The notes beneath the pieces were generated by a model. That model had not been told where the DNA came from, did not search any database, and was given only the letters and a program-made list of their open reading frames with translations. Both the position numbers and the translations under genes were made by a program. From contig JBFWQO010000003.1 of NCBI GenBank assembly GCA_050249415.1, positions 62,001 through 126,000 of the forward strand: a stretch of DNA of 64,000 nt, given 5' to 3'. Shown in pieces: positions 55,964 to 64,000 of the stretch. Position 1 is the first letter of the stretch; the number at the start of each line of letters is the position of its first letter. The stretch comes from CADEFQ01 sp050249415 (GTDB lineage: Bacteria > Pseudomonadota > Gammaproteobacteria > Steroidobacterales > Steroidobacteraceae).

Positions 55964-56410
55964 ATGCCAGCATCTCTTTCCAGGTTCGCGTCGGGCTGGC
56001 GAACCCTCGGCCTGGCCGTCGCGCTGCCGACCGCTCTGGCCGTTTTCAGCCCGGCCACCTTCGCCGCCGACGTGGTGGTCGTCACCGACAGCCGCCACCC
56101 GGTCAAGACCATGGGTGGTGAGCGGCTGATCGAGCTGGACGAACCCCACCGGATTGAAGCGGAGCTTTCAGCGGAGTTGCCCGCCGACCCCGAACAGGCG
56201 ACGGCCATCGTCAAGCGCCGGCTGTCCAGCGGCGGCGCCGATCTCCAGCGCCGCATCGCTTCCGCGTACCAAGGCGTCACAGACGCATGGAGCCTGGGCA
56301 TCACCAGCCTCCCAGCAGTCGTGGTGGACCAGCGCTACGTGGTCTATGGCGAGCCGGACGTGGCGCGTGCCGTGGCCCGAATCGAGCAGCACCGGAGGGC
56401 ACAGCCATGA
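55964..56410 (+). CDS. TIGR03757 family protein (TraW/TrbC-like)
   Basis: A 148-residue exported protein with a signal peptide ending near residue 35 (TFAAD) and a thioredoxin-like fold without a CxxC (VVVVTDSRHPVKTM ... GITSLPAVVVDQRYVVYG). TIGR03757; similar in plan to TrbC/TraW of F-type systems, which stabilise the pilus machinery. The stop overlaps the next gene as ATGA. Confidence 0.92.
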   Translation: MPASLSRFASGWRTLGLAVALPTALAVFSPATFAADVVVVTDSRHPVKTMGGERLIELDEPHRIEAELSAELPADPEQATAIVKRRLSSGGADLQRRIASAYQGVTDAWSLGITSLPAVVVDQRYVVYGEPDVARAVARIEQHRRAQP

Positions 56411-57354
56411 GCCGCCCGTTCGACCTGCTGCGCCGTGTGCGTGTAGGCGTGGCTTCGTTCCTGCTGCTCAGCGCCACCGGCAGCTACGCCCTCAACACCG
56501 CCACCATCGTCGGCTCGGTGGCGTCGCCCGACTGCCTCGAATACCGGGTCGTCGGCATCTGCTACTGGCTCTACTGCACCTGGACGGGCTGCACGGTGCG
56601 CACGTCGATCAAGGTGCGCCACTACATCCCCGATGCGGTGGTGTCGTCGTACTCGAATACCGGCGAAAACCCCTGGATTGAAGTCCGGGCAATGAGCACA
56701 CCCAACCCGTCCGCCCAAGCGGGCGGCGATGGAACCACGAACGAGGATCACGAAAACAACCTCGCGAAGTTCAAGAACGCCGACGTGATCGGTCACCCCG
56801 GCGCCGAGGTGTTCAACCAGTTCGTCTCGTCGTCGGGCTACTTCTGCGAGGGTGCAGGCACGGCGTTCATGCCGTATCTGCTCAGCACCCTGGACACGCT
56901 GGCCTGGCGCTACAACGTGCCCGAGATGGTGTACCCCGAAGCGCTGATTCCAGGCATGCGCGAAGTCGGCGCGCGCACCACCCTGAACCTCTGGGGCAAC
57001 GTGTATCCGCGCGGTGGTTTTCTGCACCAGACCGACGACCACAAGGCCGGTGCCGTAGTGGCCCAGCGCGCTGGCGATGTCGTCACGCGCCGCGGGCAGA
57101 TCCACGTCTATCAGCCACTGCTCGCCAGTTCGCGGCCCGGCTACTGGCCAGCCGGCGCGCTGATGGAGGGCGATGCCTCCACCGGCAAGTGGCAGGAACT
57201 CACCCCCATCCTGTCCTCGTCCTGCACGGTCTTCCCGCGCAGCGGCTTCCTGACCCAGGCCCAGCAAGGCGATTACGCCTGGGCGCTGTGGCGGCCGTAT
57301 GCCTGCTGTGAACGCAGGGGCCAGGTGTTCCTCGGCAGCGTCGATTTCTATTGA
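56407..57354 (+). CDS. TIGR03756 family protein (TraU-like)
   Basis: A 315-residue exported protein with a signal peptide ending near residue 28 (GSYAL) and many conserved Cys (CLEYRVVGICYWLYCTWTGC near 42-61, CC near 304), as in TraU. These cysteines are likely clients of the DsbA-like protein. It acts in mating-pair formation. Confidence 0.93.
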   Translation: MSRPFDLLRRVRVGVASFLLLSATGSYALNTATIVGSVASPDCLEYRVVGICYWLYCTWTGCTVRTSIKVRHYIPDAVVSSYSNTGENPWIEVRAMSTPNPSAQAGGDGTTNEDHENNLAKFKNADVIGHPGAEVFNQFVSSSGYFCEGAGTAFMPYLLSTLDTLAWRYNVPEMVYPEALIPGMREVGARTTLNLWGNVYPRGGFLHQTDDHKAGAVVAQRAGDVVTRRGQIHVYQPLLASSRPGYWPAGALMEGDASTGKWQELTPILSSSCTVFPRSGFLTQAQQGDYAWALWRPYACCERRGQVFLGSVDFY

Positions 57355-57364
57355 GGGTACGGCA

Positions 57365-58759
57365 ATGAAGCGTCCTGAACTGATGAACCTCTCCACCAAA
57401 GCTCGTCGCCTGCTGCGCCCGACGGCGCTGGCCGGGGCGCTCGCCCTGGGCTGCGGCCTCGCGTGGGCACAGACCGGCTTCCAGACCAGCGGCCCCATCC
57501 TCGGCGACGAGGTGATGTATTCGATCGGCGGCGGCAGCGCCGTATCGATGGGGCGTGCGGCCGGTATGCGCTCGATCGGTGTCGGCGTGGGCTGGAACAG
57601 CAACCTGATCTGCGGCGACATGAGCATCCAGACCACGTTGCGCAACCAGCTCAACGGCATCACCAACGGCTTTCAGCAGATCATGAGCAACGTGATCCAG
57701 AGCGCCACCAGTGCGGTGGCGTCCCTGCCTGCGCTGATCATCCAGCGTGCCGACCCTGGTCTCTACAACCTGCTGACCAACGGCGTGCTGCAGGCCAGAA
57801 TGGATTTCGACCGCTCCAAGCTGACGTGCCGCGCCATGGCCGAACGGATGGCAGACGCGGCGGGTGGACAGCTTGGCTGGAGCCAGGTCGCCGAAGGCAT
57901 GGCGTTGCGCGATGCTGTGTCGAGCACGGACGCCGTGTCGGCGATCGAGCAGGCCGAGACGCGGCGAGGCAACGACGGCGTGCCTTGGGTGGGCGGCAGC
58001 AATGCCGGCGGCACGGGCCAGCCTGCGATCCGGGTGGTCGGCGACGTGACCCGTGCGGGCTACAACCTGGTCAACGGCCGCGGCGTGACGGACACGTCGT
58101 CCATCGCATCGGCCAGTTGCGCGAGCCTGTCCTGCCAGACCTGGACCTCACCGCAGCAGGCGGTGGAATGGGCGACCCGGGTGCTCGGGGAGCAACAACA
58201 GCGCACCTGCGATGCCTGCACCAAGACCGAGACGGTGCCCGGCGTCGGGCTGACGCCGCTGATCCAGGAGGAATACGAAACGAAGCTGGAAGCCCTGCAG
58301 GAACTGATCTCGGGCACGCGCACCACAACGTTCGAGAACCTGCGCATGGCCGGCAGCACGTCGCTGCCCATCACGCGCGGCGTCATCGAAGCACTGCGCG
58401 ACGAGCCGGACCAGGACCTGCTCGCGCGCCGCCTGGCGTCAGAGGTCGCGTTGTCGTCAGTGCTGGAGAAGGCCTTGCTGCTACAGCGCACATTGCTCAC
58501 GGGCAAGAAGGAGCCCAACGTGGCGGCGAACCAGTTGGCGGTCGAGGCCGTGAACCACGAGAGCGACACGCTCGACCAGGAGATCCGCAACCTCAAGACG
58601 GAATTGGAGCTGCGGCGCGAGCTGGCGAACAACTCACCCATGGCCATCATCCAGCGCCACGGCACGCGCGCGGCTGGCTCGCGTGGCATCTACGAGGGTG
58701 ATCCTGTTCCCGATCGCCTCGACCGGCTCCAGAGGGGCAATCCGGGAGGCAACCCATGA
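57365..58759 (+). CDS. TIGR03755 family protein (TraH-like)
   Basis: A 464-residue exported protein. The signal peptide ends near residue 36 (LAWAQ); the central region holds a Cys cluster (CASLSC, CDACTKTE) and the C-terminal third is coiled-coil (LAVEAVNHESDTLDQEIRNLKTELELRRELA). It matches TraH-like mating-pair stabilisers. The stop overlaps the following gene as ATGA. Confidence 0.93.
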   Translation: MKRPELMNLSTKARRLLRPTALAGALALGCGLAWAQTGFQTSGPILGDEVMYSIGGGSAVSMGRAAGMRSIGVGVGWNSNLICGDMSIQTTLRNQLNGITNGFQQIMSNVIQSATSAVASLPALIIQRADPGLYNLLTNGVLQARMDFDRSKLTCRAMAERMADAAGGQLGWSQVAEGMALRDAVSSTDAVSAIEQAETRRGNDGVPWVGGSNAGGTGQPAIRVVGDVTRAGYNLVNGRGVTDTSSIASASCASLSCQTWTSPQQAVEWATRVLGEQQQRTCDACTKTETVPGVGLTPLIQEEYETKLEALQELISGTRTTTFENLRMAGSTSLPITRGVIEALRDEPDQDLLARRLASEVALSSVLEKALLLQRTLLTGKKEPNVAANQLAVEAVNHESDTLDQEIRNLKTELELRRELANNSPMAIIQRHGTRAAGSRGIYEGDPVPDRLDRLQRGNPGGNP

Positions 58760-59118
58760 ACCAGACCCGCGCCGGATGGCTGCGCCCGCGCTGGCTGTTC
58801 AGTCGGCGCGCGGCGAAGGTGCTGCTGTGGACGGTGGCGCTCGTCGCCGCCGCCGTGGGTGCCAACATCCTCGGCATCTACCTCGTCGGCAGCGTGGCCG
58901 GCTGGCAGCGGTGGCTGGCGGCCGCTTCGGGCTACTTCCTGGTGTGGCGGCTGTGCCTGTACGGGGCAACGGCATACGGATGGGTCTGGATGCGCCACCG
59001 GCTGCTGGCGCGCGAGGCCGACGACGCGCAAGCACGGCGCCGCCTGGTGCGCAGCGAGATCGCCGGGGTCGTCGCCATCATGGCATTGGAAGCGAGCCTG
59101 TTGATGCAGGCAGTTTGA
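58756..59118 (+). CDS. small ICE membrane protein
   Basis: A 120-residue protein with three hydrophobic segments (about 20-45, 52-75 and 98-118) and a basic loop of Arg residues between. It is conserved in position between the TraH-like and TraG genes. No domain was recognised; probably an accessory inner-membrane subunit of the transfer system. Confidence 0.85.
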   Translation: MNQTRAGWLRPRWLFSRRAAKVLLWTVALVAAAVGANILGIYLVGSVAGWQRWLAAASGYFLVWRLCLYGATAYGWVWMRHRLLAREADDAQARRRLVRSEIAGVVAIMALEASLLMQAV

Positions 59119-59133
59119 GGGGAGATCAAGGCC

Positions 59134-60654
59134 ATGACGCTTTTTACGACCGACTACCTAGAGTACTACCTGACGCTGGTGTCCTGGATCGTCAACAACG
59201 GCATCTGGGCGGTGCTGGTGTCCAGCGGGGTATTCGCGCTGCCTTTCGTCGCCATCATCGTGCAGGAGTGGCTGAAGGCCAGAGCGGAAGGCGCCGACGA
59301 GGGCAACAAAGGCCTGCTCTCGGCTGCACGCATCGAGAACCGGGTTTTCGTCGCCATCGTGGTGGTGATGTTCGCGGGCATTCCGTTCATCGACGTGGAC
59401 CTCAACACCATCCAGTACGACAGCTCGCGCTCGGCCCAGTGCCAGGTCAGCGTGCCACAGCCCACGGATACCGGCTGGTCGCAGTCCTTCAGCACCATCA
59501 ACAACCAGTCGGCGAAGGTGCCGGTCTGGTGGGCCTTCATGCACGCGCTCTCGCGCGCTGTCACGAGCGCCTCGGTGGCGGCGATCCCATGTGGTACGGA
59601 CCTGCGGCAAATGCGCATGGAGATCGACGCGACCCGCATTGACGACCCGGTACTGGCCCAGGAAGTGGCGGACTTCTCGCGGGATTGCTATGGGCCTGCG
59701 CGGGCCAAACTGTTCATGCAGCGCCCTCAGCTCGATGAGCAGCAGATGCACGACGTGACCTGGATCGGATCGAGGTTCTTCACCGACACCAACGGCTACT
59801 ACGACACGTACCGTTCCAGCACGCCGCGCGACGACTGGCCCTACGACAGCAACCGCGATGCCGGGCTTGCGCAGGTGGCCAGCGGCGGCGGCTATCCGAA
59901 CTGCAGGCAGTGGTGGGCCGATGGCAGCAACGGCCTGCGGGCACGCCTGCTGGGACAGGTGGACCCGAGCCTGCTCAATCGCCTGGCGGGCTGGGCCGGG
60001 TTCCTGAGCCGGGCCGAGGTGGACGACTCGGTGATCCGCGCCATCGCCTCCCCGCGGCAGCAGAAGTTGAACCAGGGCAGCGTCTATACGGACTACGGCG
60101 GCCAGATCGACAAGACCCTGCCGAACATCGTGACGCGGGCCACGGGCGACGTCGGGATGGCAGTCGGGGCGATTGCCGCGTTTCCGGCCATGGACGTTGT
60201 GCGGCAGGCTCTGCCCATGGTCCTCGCCTTGCTCAAGATGGCGCTGGTCATCTGCATCCCGCTCGTGCTGGTCATCGGCACATATGACCTGAAAACGGTC
60301 GTCACCGTCAGCGTCGTGCAGTTCGCGCTGTTCTTCGTGGACTTCTGGTTCCAGCTCGCCCGCTGGATCGACAGCACCATCCTCGATGCGCTTTACGGCT
60401 GGGGCTTCGGGTGGAATCGGCCGCACACCAACTTCGACCCGCTGGTGGGATTGAACAATGCCTTTGGCGACATGCTTCTGATGTTCGTCATGGGCACCAT
60501 GTTCATCGTCCTGCCTACGTTCTGGATTGGCGCACTCACCTGGGTCGGTGTACGTGCCGGTGCGATCGCCAACACCTTCGCTACCGCCACAAAGGATGCA
60601 GGAAGCGCTGGTGGCAAAGGAGCAGGTGCTGTCTCAGGCGGCAAGCTCAAATGA
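59134..60654 (+). CDS. traG: conjugal transfer protein TraG (N-terminal type)
   Basis: A 506-residue membrane protein with an N-terminal helix pair (about 20-45 and 70-90), a large periplasmic portion with paired cysteines, and three C-terminal helices (about 345-385, 388-415 and 440-475). This is the TraG_N family, without the long C-terminal entry-exclusion domain of F TraG. It functions in mating-pair stabilisation. GGGGAGA precedes the ATG. Last rightward gene of this operon; it converges on the DUF3742 gene 17 bases away. Confidence 0.93.
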   Translation: MTLFTTDYLEYYLTLVSWIVNNGIWAVLVSSGVFALPFVAIIVQEWLKARAEGADEGNKGLLSAARIENRVFVAIVVVMFAGIPFIDVDLNTIQYDSSRSAQCQVSVPQPTDTGWSQSFSTINNQSAKVPVWWAFMHALSRAVTSASVAAIPCGTDLRQMRMEIDATRIDDPVLAQEVADFSRDCYGPARAKLFMQRPQLDEQQMHDVTWIGSRFFTDTNGYYDTYRSSTPRDDWPYDSNRDAGLAQVASGGGYPNCRQWWADGSNGLRARLLGQVDPSLLNRLAGWAGFLSRAEVDDSVIRAIASPRQQKLNQGSVYTDYGGQIDKTLPNIVTRATGDVGMAVGAIAAFPAMDVVRQALPMVLALLKMALVICIPLVLVIGTYDLKTVVTVSVVQFALFFVDFWFQLARWIDSTILDALYGWGFGWNRPHTNFDPLVGLNNAFGDMLLMFVMGTMFIVLPTFWIGALTWVGVRAGAIANTFATATKDAGSAGGKGAGAVSGGKLK

Positions 60655-60671
60655 TCGAATGACCTTCGGCG

Positions 60672-61043
60672 TCAGTCGTCTTGGTACATCTCGTGGGATG
60701 TATCGTTGTACAGGTTGGGATCGTAGCCAGGCGTGGCTCGCAGTTCCTCAATGGTTGGGTACTGCAGTTCAAACCCTTCTTCATCGGGATGGTGCTGATT
60801 CATAGCCCATCCTGCCACCACCACGCCCAGCAGCACTAGTGCGAACCAGAAAGCAACGTAGAGCAGCACCCCGAGCACAGCCAGTTTGAAGATCCACACA
60901 AGTGCGGTAGCACCAGCTCGCGGCACGCCCTTGGATACCAGCCAGTTCGACGCCCGCCGTTCGCCACGCGCATAGGCGCGCCATCCGCGACCAAAGGTGC
61001 GGCCGAGGCGTTCTGCGGTGCTGGTGCGGGTCGTCGCGTTCAT
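60672..61043 (-). CDS. DUF3742 family membrane protein
   Basis: A 123-residue protein with a basic N terminus (RLGRTFGRGWRAYARGERRASNWLVSKG) and one or two membrane helices (about 45-75), then an acidic tail. It matches DUF3742, always located after traG in this ICE family but transcribed toward it. The ATG at 61043 follows AGGAGA on the minus strand. Function unknown. Confidence 0.9.
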   Translation of the reverse strand: MNATTRTSTAERLGRTFGRGWRAYARGERRASNWLVSKGVPRAGATALVWIFKLAVLGVLLYVAFWFALVLLGVVVAGWAMNQHHPDEEGFELQYPTIEELRATPGYDPNLYNDTSHEMYQDD

Positions 61044-61127
61044 GGTCGTCTCCTGCTGCTGAGGAATGCCTATTTCAGTTTGCTCCACTTCATTCGGTTT
61101 GAGGCTTCAATGTGTTTTCTTGCTGCT

Positions 61128-61760
61128 TCAGGGTGCCTCGTCATCCGGCTCCACCGGGCCGGGGTCGGGTTCGACGCCGATGCGGTAGGTGGCAACGAAA
61201 AGCGGCCAGTCCACATGGTCCACCAGGTCGATGTCCGTGATGACGCTGATCTTCGTTCCTGCCCGATCGAACAGGGCGATGCTCGCGGCGGGATAGTTGT
61301 TGCGCGAGGGGTAGAGCACCCCGTCGAACAACGGCTGGCCGTCGTTTCCGAGCATCGCATGCACCTGGGCGGACACCTGCTGCGTGTGCGTGTAGTCACG
61401 GCTGGCCAACTGCTCCAGATTCAGGCCGAAGTAACCCGCCATGACGTTCGGTGCCGTGAGGTCGGCCAGGAGCACGTCGTCCAGCACGCCGGCTGCGCGC
61501 ACCATCCGGGCCTGAACTTCCTTCAAGGCGATGGAGCGCTTCGTGTCTTCAAGCCACTGGTGCTTGTGAAACACCGACTCCATCAGCGCCGTGGGCAGGT
61601 CGCGCCCCAGGTAGAGCACACCGTAGGCCCCTGTCGGGTCATCGTAGCGATTCGTGCTGCTGCGGCCATAGTACAGCGGGCTGCCCCGATAGACGACGCG
61701 GCTCACATGCTGGAGCAGTTCACCGGCATCAATCAGGAACGAAGGCAGCTCGTGGCTCAT
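61128..61760 (-). CDS. RES-domain toxin
   Basis: A 210-residue RES-family protein (VVYRGSPLYYGRSSTNRYDDPTGAYGVLYLGRDLPTALMESVFH). Conserved Arg (YRG, residue 25) and Glu (LMES, residue 61) are present, with a later Ser. RES toxins of Xre-RES pairs degrade or phosphorolyse NAD+. The gene lies 12 bases after the antitoxin gene. A distal Glu/Asp/Pro-rich tail is extra. Toxicity is inferred from the family. Confidence 0.9.
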   Translation of the reverse strand: MSHELPSFLIDAGELLQHVSRVVYRGSPLYYGRSSTNRYDDPTGAYGVLYLGRDLPTALMESVFHKHQWLEDTKRSIALKEVQARMVRAAGVLDDVLLADLTAPNVMAGYFGLNLEQLASRDYTHTQQVSAQVHAMLGNDGQPLFDGVLYPSRNNYPAASIALFDRAGTKISVITDIDLVDHVDWPLFVATYRIGVEPDPGPVEPDDEAP

Positions 61761-61772
61761 GGCGATCTCGCT

Positions 61773-62399
61773 TCAATGCACCTGGACGCCCAGCACGTTG
61801 AACACGGCCTCGGCCACGTCATCGATCGTGCCATGCGTCACCGCATCCACCGGCGAGCGCCCGCCCAGGCCTTCGAGCGGTTCGGACAGCGCGCGGTAAA
61901 TCGTCCAGTGGTCGATGCCCTCGACCTCCTGAAGCACGGCTTGGGTCAACTGCTGCTTCACCGGGTCGAGCTGCCAGTCGGGCAATTTCTGACCGCGCCC
62001 CCCGACGTTCAATGCCAGCAGGCGACGGGCGAGGATGTCCTTGTAGATCTGCTGGCGCGACTTGTCGGCCAGCCTGGCGTACTCGGGGATCGCCAGGTTG
62101 TGCGGCTGGTTGAAGGCTTCCAACAGCACGGCGCGGCCACGCTGGATGTCGGTTTCGGCCGGTGCCCAGCGCGTGTCGGCGCGCAGCGCGGCCGCCTTGC
62201 GCTCCAAGGCCTGGCCCACCGTTTCGCCTTCCAGGTTGGCAGGCAGCTTCACAGCCTCCACGCGCTCGTGGACGAACGCCTGCAGCTCGGCTGCAAACGC
62301 TCTGGCATCCCGGATTTCGACGGTATCCGCGAAACGGCGCACATCCTCCACCGTGACGCGCGGCAGACGGTCGGCAATGAATTCGATGGCAGTGGGCAT
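61773..62399 (-). CDS. Xre/MbcA/ParS-type antitoxin
   Basis: A 208-residue protein whose C-terminal end has the antitoxin/toxin-binding domain (WTIYRALSEPLEGLGGRSPVDAVTHGTIDDVAEAVFNVLG). The N-terminal ~150 residues include a helical DNA-binding-like stretch (LADKSRQQIYKDILARRLLALN). This is longer than usual Xre antitoxins. ATG 62399 stands six bases after GGGAG, better placed than the ATG at 62405. It neutralises RES and probably represses the pair. Confidence 0.88.
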   Translation of the reverse strand: MPTAIEFIADRLPRVTVEDVRRFADTVEIRDARAFAAELQAFVHERVEAVKLPANLEGETVGQALERKAAALRADTRWAPAETDIQRGRAVLLEAFNQPHNLAIPEYARLADKSRQQIYKDILARRLLALNVGGRGQKLPDWQLDPVKQQLTQAVLQEVEGIDHWTIYRALSEPLEGLGGRSPVDAVTHGTIDDVAEAVFNVLGVQVH

Positions 62400-62432
62400 G
62401 GTCATCTCCCAGGTAGGTTTGAGACAGGATTC

Positions 62433-62461
62433 ACTCTAGTCTCCTTTGTCTCTCTTGTCAA
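62433..62461 (-). promoter_or_regulatory. promoter of the Xre-RES pair
   Basis: On the minus strand a consensus -35 TTGACA (62461-62456), 17 bases and -10 TAGAGT (62438-62433). GACAA occurs three times over and beside the -35 and spacer, a likely operator for the antitoxin. Confidence 0.75.
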
Positions 62462-62610
62462 CTTTGTCGCCTTGATGCGAGCTTACCTGGCGGAAGCGGT
62501 GTCTCCGCAGCATAGGTCGTGGGCGGCACCGGGGCACCGTCCAATCCATTCGAGCGGGTTCCCCATTGACGCTGGCGCTGCAACCCAGGCCCCGCTATAC
62601 CGAAACGGTT

Positions 62611-62685
62611 AAAGGCCAAAGGGCTGAAACGGCAAGGGAATGGGGTGCAAGGGGAAAGGCCCTACCTCGAAAAGGCCAAAAGGCC
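62611..62685 (+). repeat. AAAGGCC repeats before the relaxase gene
   Basis: Four AAAGGCC copies at 62611, 62655, 62671 and 62679, the last two as a tandem AAAAGGCC pair. They lie in the 310-base gap (62406-62715) between the antitoxin and traI. Position next to a relaxase makes it a candidate oriT or relaxosome site. Confidence 0.55.
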
Positions 62686-62715
62686 TCCCACCCGGCCCGC
62701 CATCAGGACACGTAC

Positions 62716-64000
62716 ATGCTCTCCATGTTCCAGCGAAAACGGCCCCCGGTCGCCGCCGCTCCATCGCCACCACCCGCCATCGACCTTTTGAAAGGGTTGA
62801 TGCGGCCCGAGTCGGCCGCATCGCTGCTGGCGACGCCGCGCCGGCAGAAGCTGCTGGAACACATCTGGCAACGCACGTCGCTCTCGCGCAGGCAGTTCGC
62901 CACCCTGTACCGCACGCCACTGGAGCGCTACGCCGAGCTGGTCCAGGCTTTCCCGGCCTCCGAAGCGCATCACCACGCATACCCGGGTGGCATGCTCGAC
63001 CATGGCCTCGAAATCGTCGCCTACAGCCTGAAGCTGCGGCAGTCCCATCTGCTGCCCATCGGCGCCAGCCCCGAGGACCAGGCCGCGCAGGCCGAAGCCT
63101 GGACTGCAGCCGTCGCCTATGCCGCGCTGCTCCATGACATCGGCAAGGTCGCGGTCGATCTGCACGTCGAGCTGGCCGACGGCAGCACCTGGCACCCGTG
63201 GCACGGCCCACTGCGCCAGCCTTACCGCTTCCGCTACAACCCCGACCGCGAGTACCGGCTCCATAGCGCTGCGACAGGCTTGCTCTACCGGCAACTGCTC
63301 GATCGCGATCTGCTGGACTGGCTCAGTGGCTATCCATCCCTATGGGCGCCACTGCTCTACGTCCTGGCCGGGCAGTACGAGCACGCCGGGGTGCTGGGCG
63401 AGTTGGTCGTGCAGGCCGACCGCGCTTCCGTCGCCCAAGAGCTGGGCGGCGATCCCGCCCGCGCCATAGCCGCGCCTAAGCACACGCTGCAACGCAAGCT
63501 GGTCAACGGGCTGCGCTACCTGCTCAAGGAAGAGCTGAAACTGAACCAGCCCGAAGCCTCCGATGGCTGGCTCACCGAGGACGCCTTGTGGTTGGTCAGC
63601 AAGACGGTCTCGGACAAGCTGCGCGCGCACCTGCTGTCCCAGGGCGTCGATGGCATCCCTGCGAACAACACCGCAGTGTTCAACGTCCTCCAGGATCACG
63701 GCATGTTGCAGCCGACGTCCGATGGCAAGGCAATCTGGCGCGCAACGGTCACCAGCTCCACCGGCTGGTCCCACGCGTTCACCCTGCTGCGGCTGGCACC
63801 TGCGTTGATCTGGGAGCCTGGCGAGCGGCCGGCGCCGTTCGCCGGGACGGTGGCGCTCGACACCATACCGCCCGACAAAGATGCCGATGTCTCGGCGCCC
63901 ACGCCGGCGATCGTGGCAACGCAAGCCGCGGAAGATCAGCAGCTTGCTCCCTGGAAGGACCCCGACAGCGGCGCTGCCACGCTTCAACCTCCCACTGCCC
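62716..64000 (+). CDS. traI: MobH-family relaxase TraI, 5' part
   Basis: The first 428 codons; the gene continues past the right edge. An N-terminal HD-like relaxase domain shows HHAYPGGMLDHGLE at 86-99 and LLHDIGK at 138-144, the metal-binding signature of MobH (TraI_2) relaxases. These nick oriT and pilot the strand in SXT, R391 and ICEclc-type elements. A second conserved domain begins near residue 290 and a Pro/Ala/Asp linker follows at about 385. AGGA lies seven bases before the ATG. The rest of the protein and the integrase must lie outside. Confidence 0.93.
   Translation, partial: MLSMFQRKRPPVAAAPSPPPAIDLLKGLMRPESAASLLATPRRQKLLEHIWQRTSLSRRQFATLYRTPLERYAELVQAFPASEAHHHAYPGGMLDHGLEIVAYSLKLRQSHLLPIGASPEDQAAQAEAWTAAVAYAALLHDIGKVAVDLHVELADGSTWHPWHGPLRQPYRFRYNPDREYRLHSAATGLLYRQLLDRDLLDWLSGYPSLWAPLLYVLAGQYEHAGVLGELVVQADRASVAQELGGDPARAIAAPKHTLQRKLVNGLRYLLKEELKLNQPEASDGWLTEDALWLVSKTVSDKLRAHLLSQGVDGIPANNTAVFNVLQDHGMLQPTSDGKAIWRATVTSSTGWSHAFTLLRLAPALIWEPGERPAPFAGTVALDTIPPDKDADVSAPTPAIVATQAAEDQQLAPWKDPDSGAATLQPPTA

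Larger units (their letters stand above)
14938..64000. mobile_element. ICE of the ICEclc/PAGI-2/PFGI-1 family (partial)
   Basis: The span starts at the tRNA-Gly attachment core and continues past the right edge. It carries the family core in standard order: alpA-parA-parB, STY4528, PFL_4669, DUF3158, ssb, topB; then DUF3085/DUF3577/DUF3275 genes; then a complete GI-type type IV secretion system (TIGR03743-03765 family proteins), TraG, DUF3742 and a MobH relaxase. The integrase, the variable cargo and the second att site are not in view. No insertion sequence or disrupted core gene is visible, so the element may be functional. Confidence 0.96.

Noticed and set aside
62611..62685. AAAGGCC repeats as a CRISPR-like array
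   Set aside because: Units are 7-8 bases with irregular spacing and no spacers of constant length; no cas genes are present.

Overview
The window joins a GC-rich proteobacterial chromosome (1 to about 14.9 kb) to about 49 kb of an integrative and conjugative element (ICE) of the ICEclc / PAGI-2 / PFGI-1 family. The element runs off the right edge inside its relaxase gene. A complete ccmABCDEFGHI (System I) cytochrome c maturation cluster, and tandem tRNA-Cys and tRNA-Leu(UAA) genes matching the end of the enterobacterial glyW-cysT-leuZ cluster, point to a gammaproteobacterium. The genus cannot be named from this sequence.

Chromosomal part. Two genes read rightward at the edge: the end of an NhaD-like antiporter and a rhomboid protease. 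Thirteen further protein genes follow on the minus strand with almost no gaps, and many overlap as ATGA. In transcription order they are an efflux adaptor, an ABC ATPase and two FtsX-type permeases; then ccmA to ccmI; then a MaoC-like hydratase and a MATE exporter. Upstream lie tRNA-Leu and tRNA-Cys.

Junction. At 14938-14955 stands an 18-bp sequence identical to the 3' end of tRNA-Gly(GCC), the known ICEclc attachment core. The element has inserted into glyW, so cysT and leuZ are separated from the first gene of their operon. A promoter-like sequence just inside the element faces outward toward them.

Element, control and DNA-processing block (15.7-28.0 kb). A hypothetical gene comes first, then alpA, parA, a small shi-like gene, parB (bisD-like), a DUF2857 gene (bisC-like), an STY4528-family gene, a PFL_4669-family gene, a DUF3158 gene, ssb, topB and a C5 DNA methyltransferase. 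Three copies of a 23-bp palindrome lie between genes here, and a phased repeat cluster lies inside the STY4528 gene.

Element, small-gene block (28.0-40.3 kb). Twelve small or mid-size genes (including DUF3085, tandem DUF3577, DUF3275, and a DUF6094-type methylase-like protein) end with an SNF2-type helicase. Most stand alone behind a terminator-like stem, a pyrimidine tract with a CCACCC-like motif and a G/C hairpin. Four of them, and radC at 55 kb, also carry an upstream set of covarying hairpins. This repeated structured RNA is the most striking feature of the window.

Element, conjugation block (40.4-64 kb). Three operons encode the GI-type type IV secretion system: a PilL-like protein to TraD; RAQPRD to a VirB4-type ATPase and a DsbA-like protein; and TIGR03757 to TraG. 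Each starts behind the same bipartite motif, CGGGCA-N13-ATTGTTTG, with exact spacing. A DUF3742 gene and a RES/Xre toxin-antitoxin pair read leftward, and the MobH-type relaxase traI starts at 62716.
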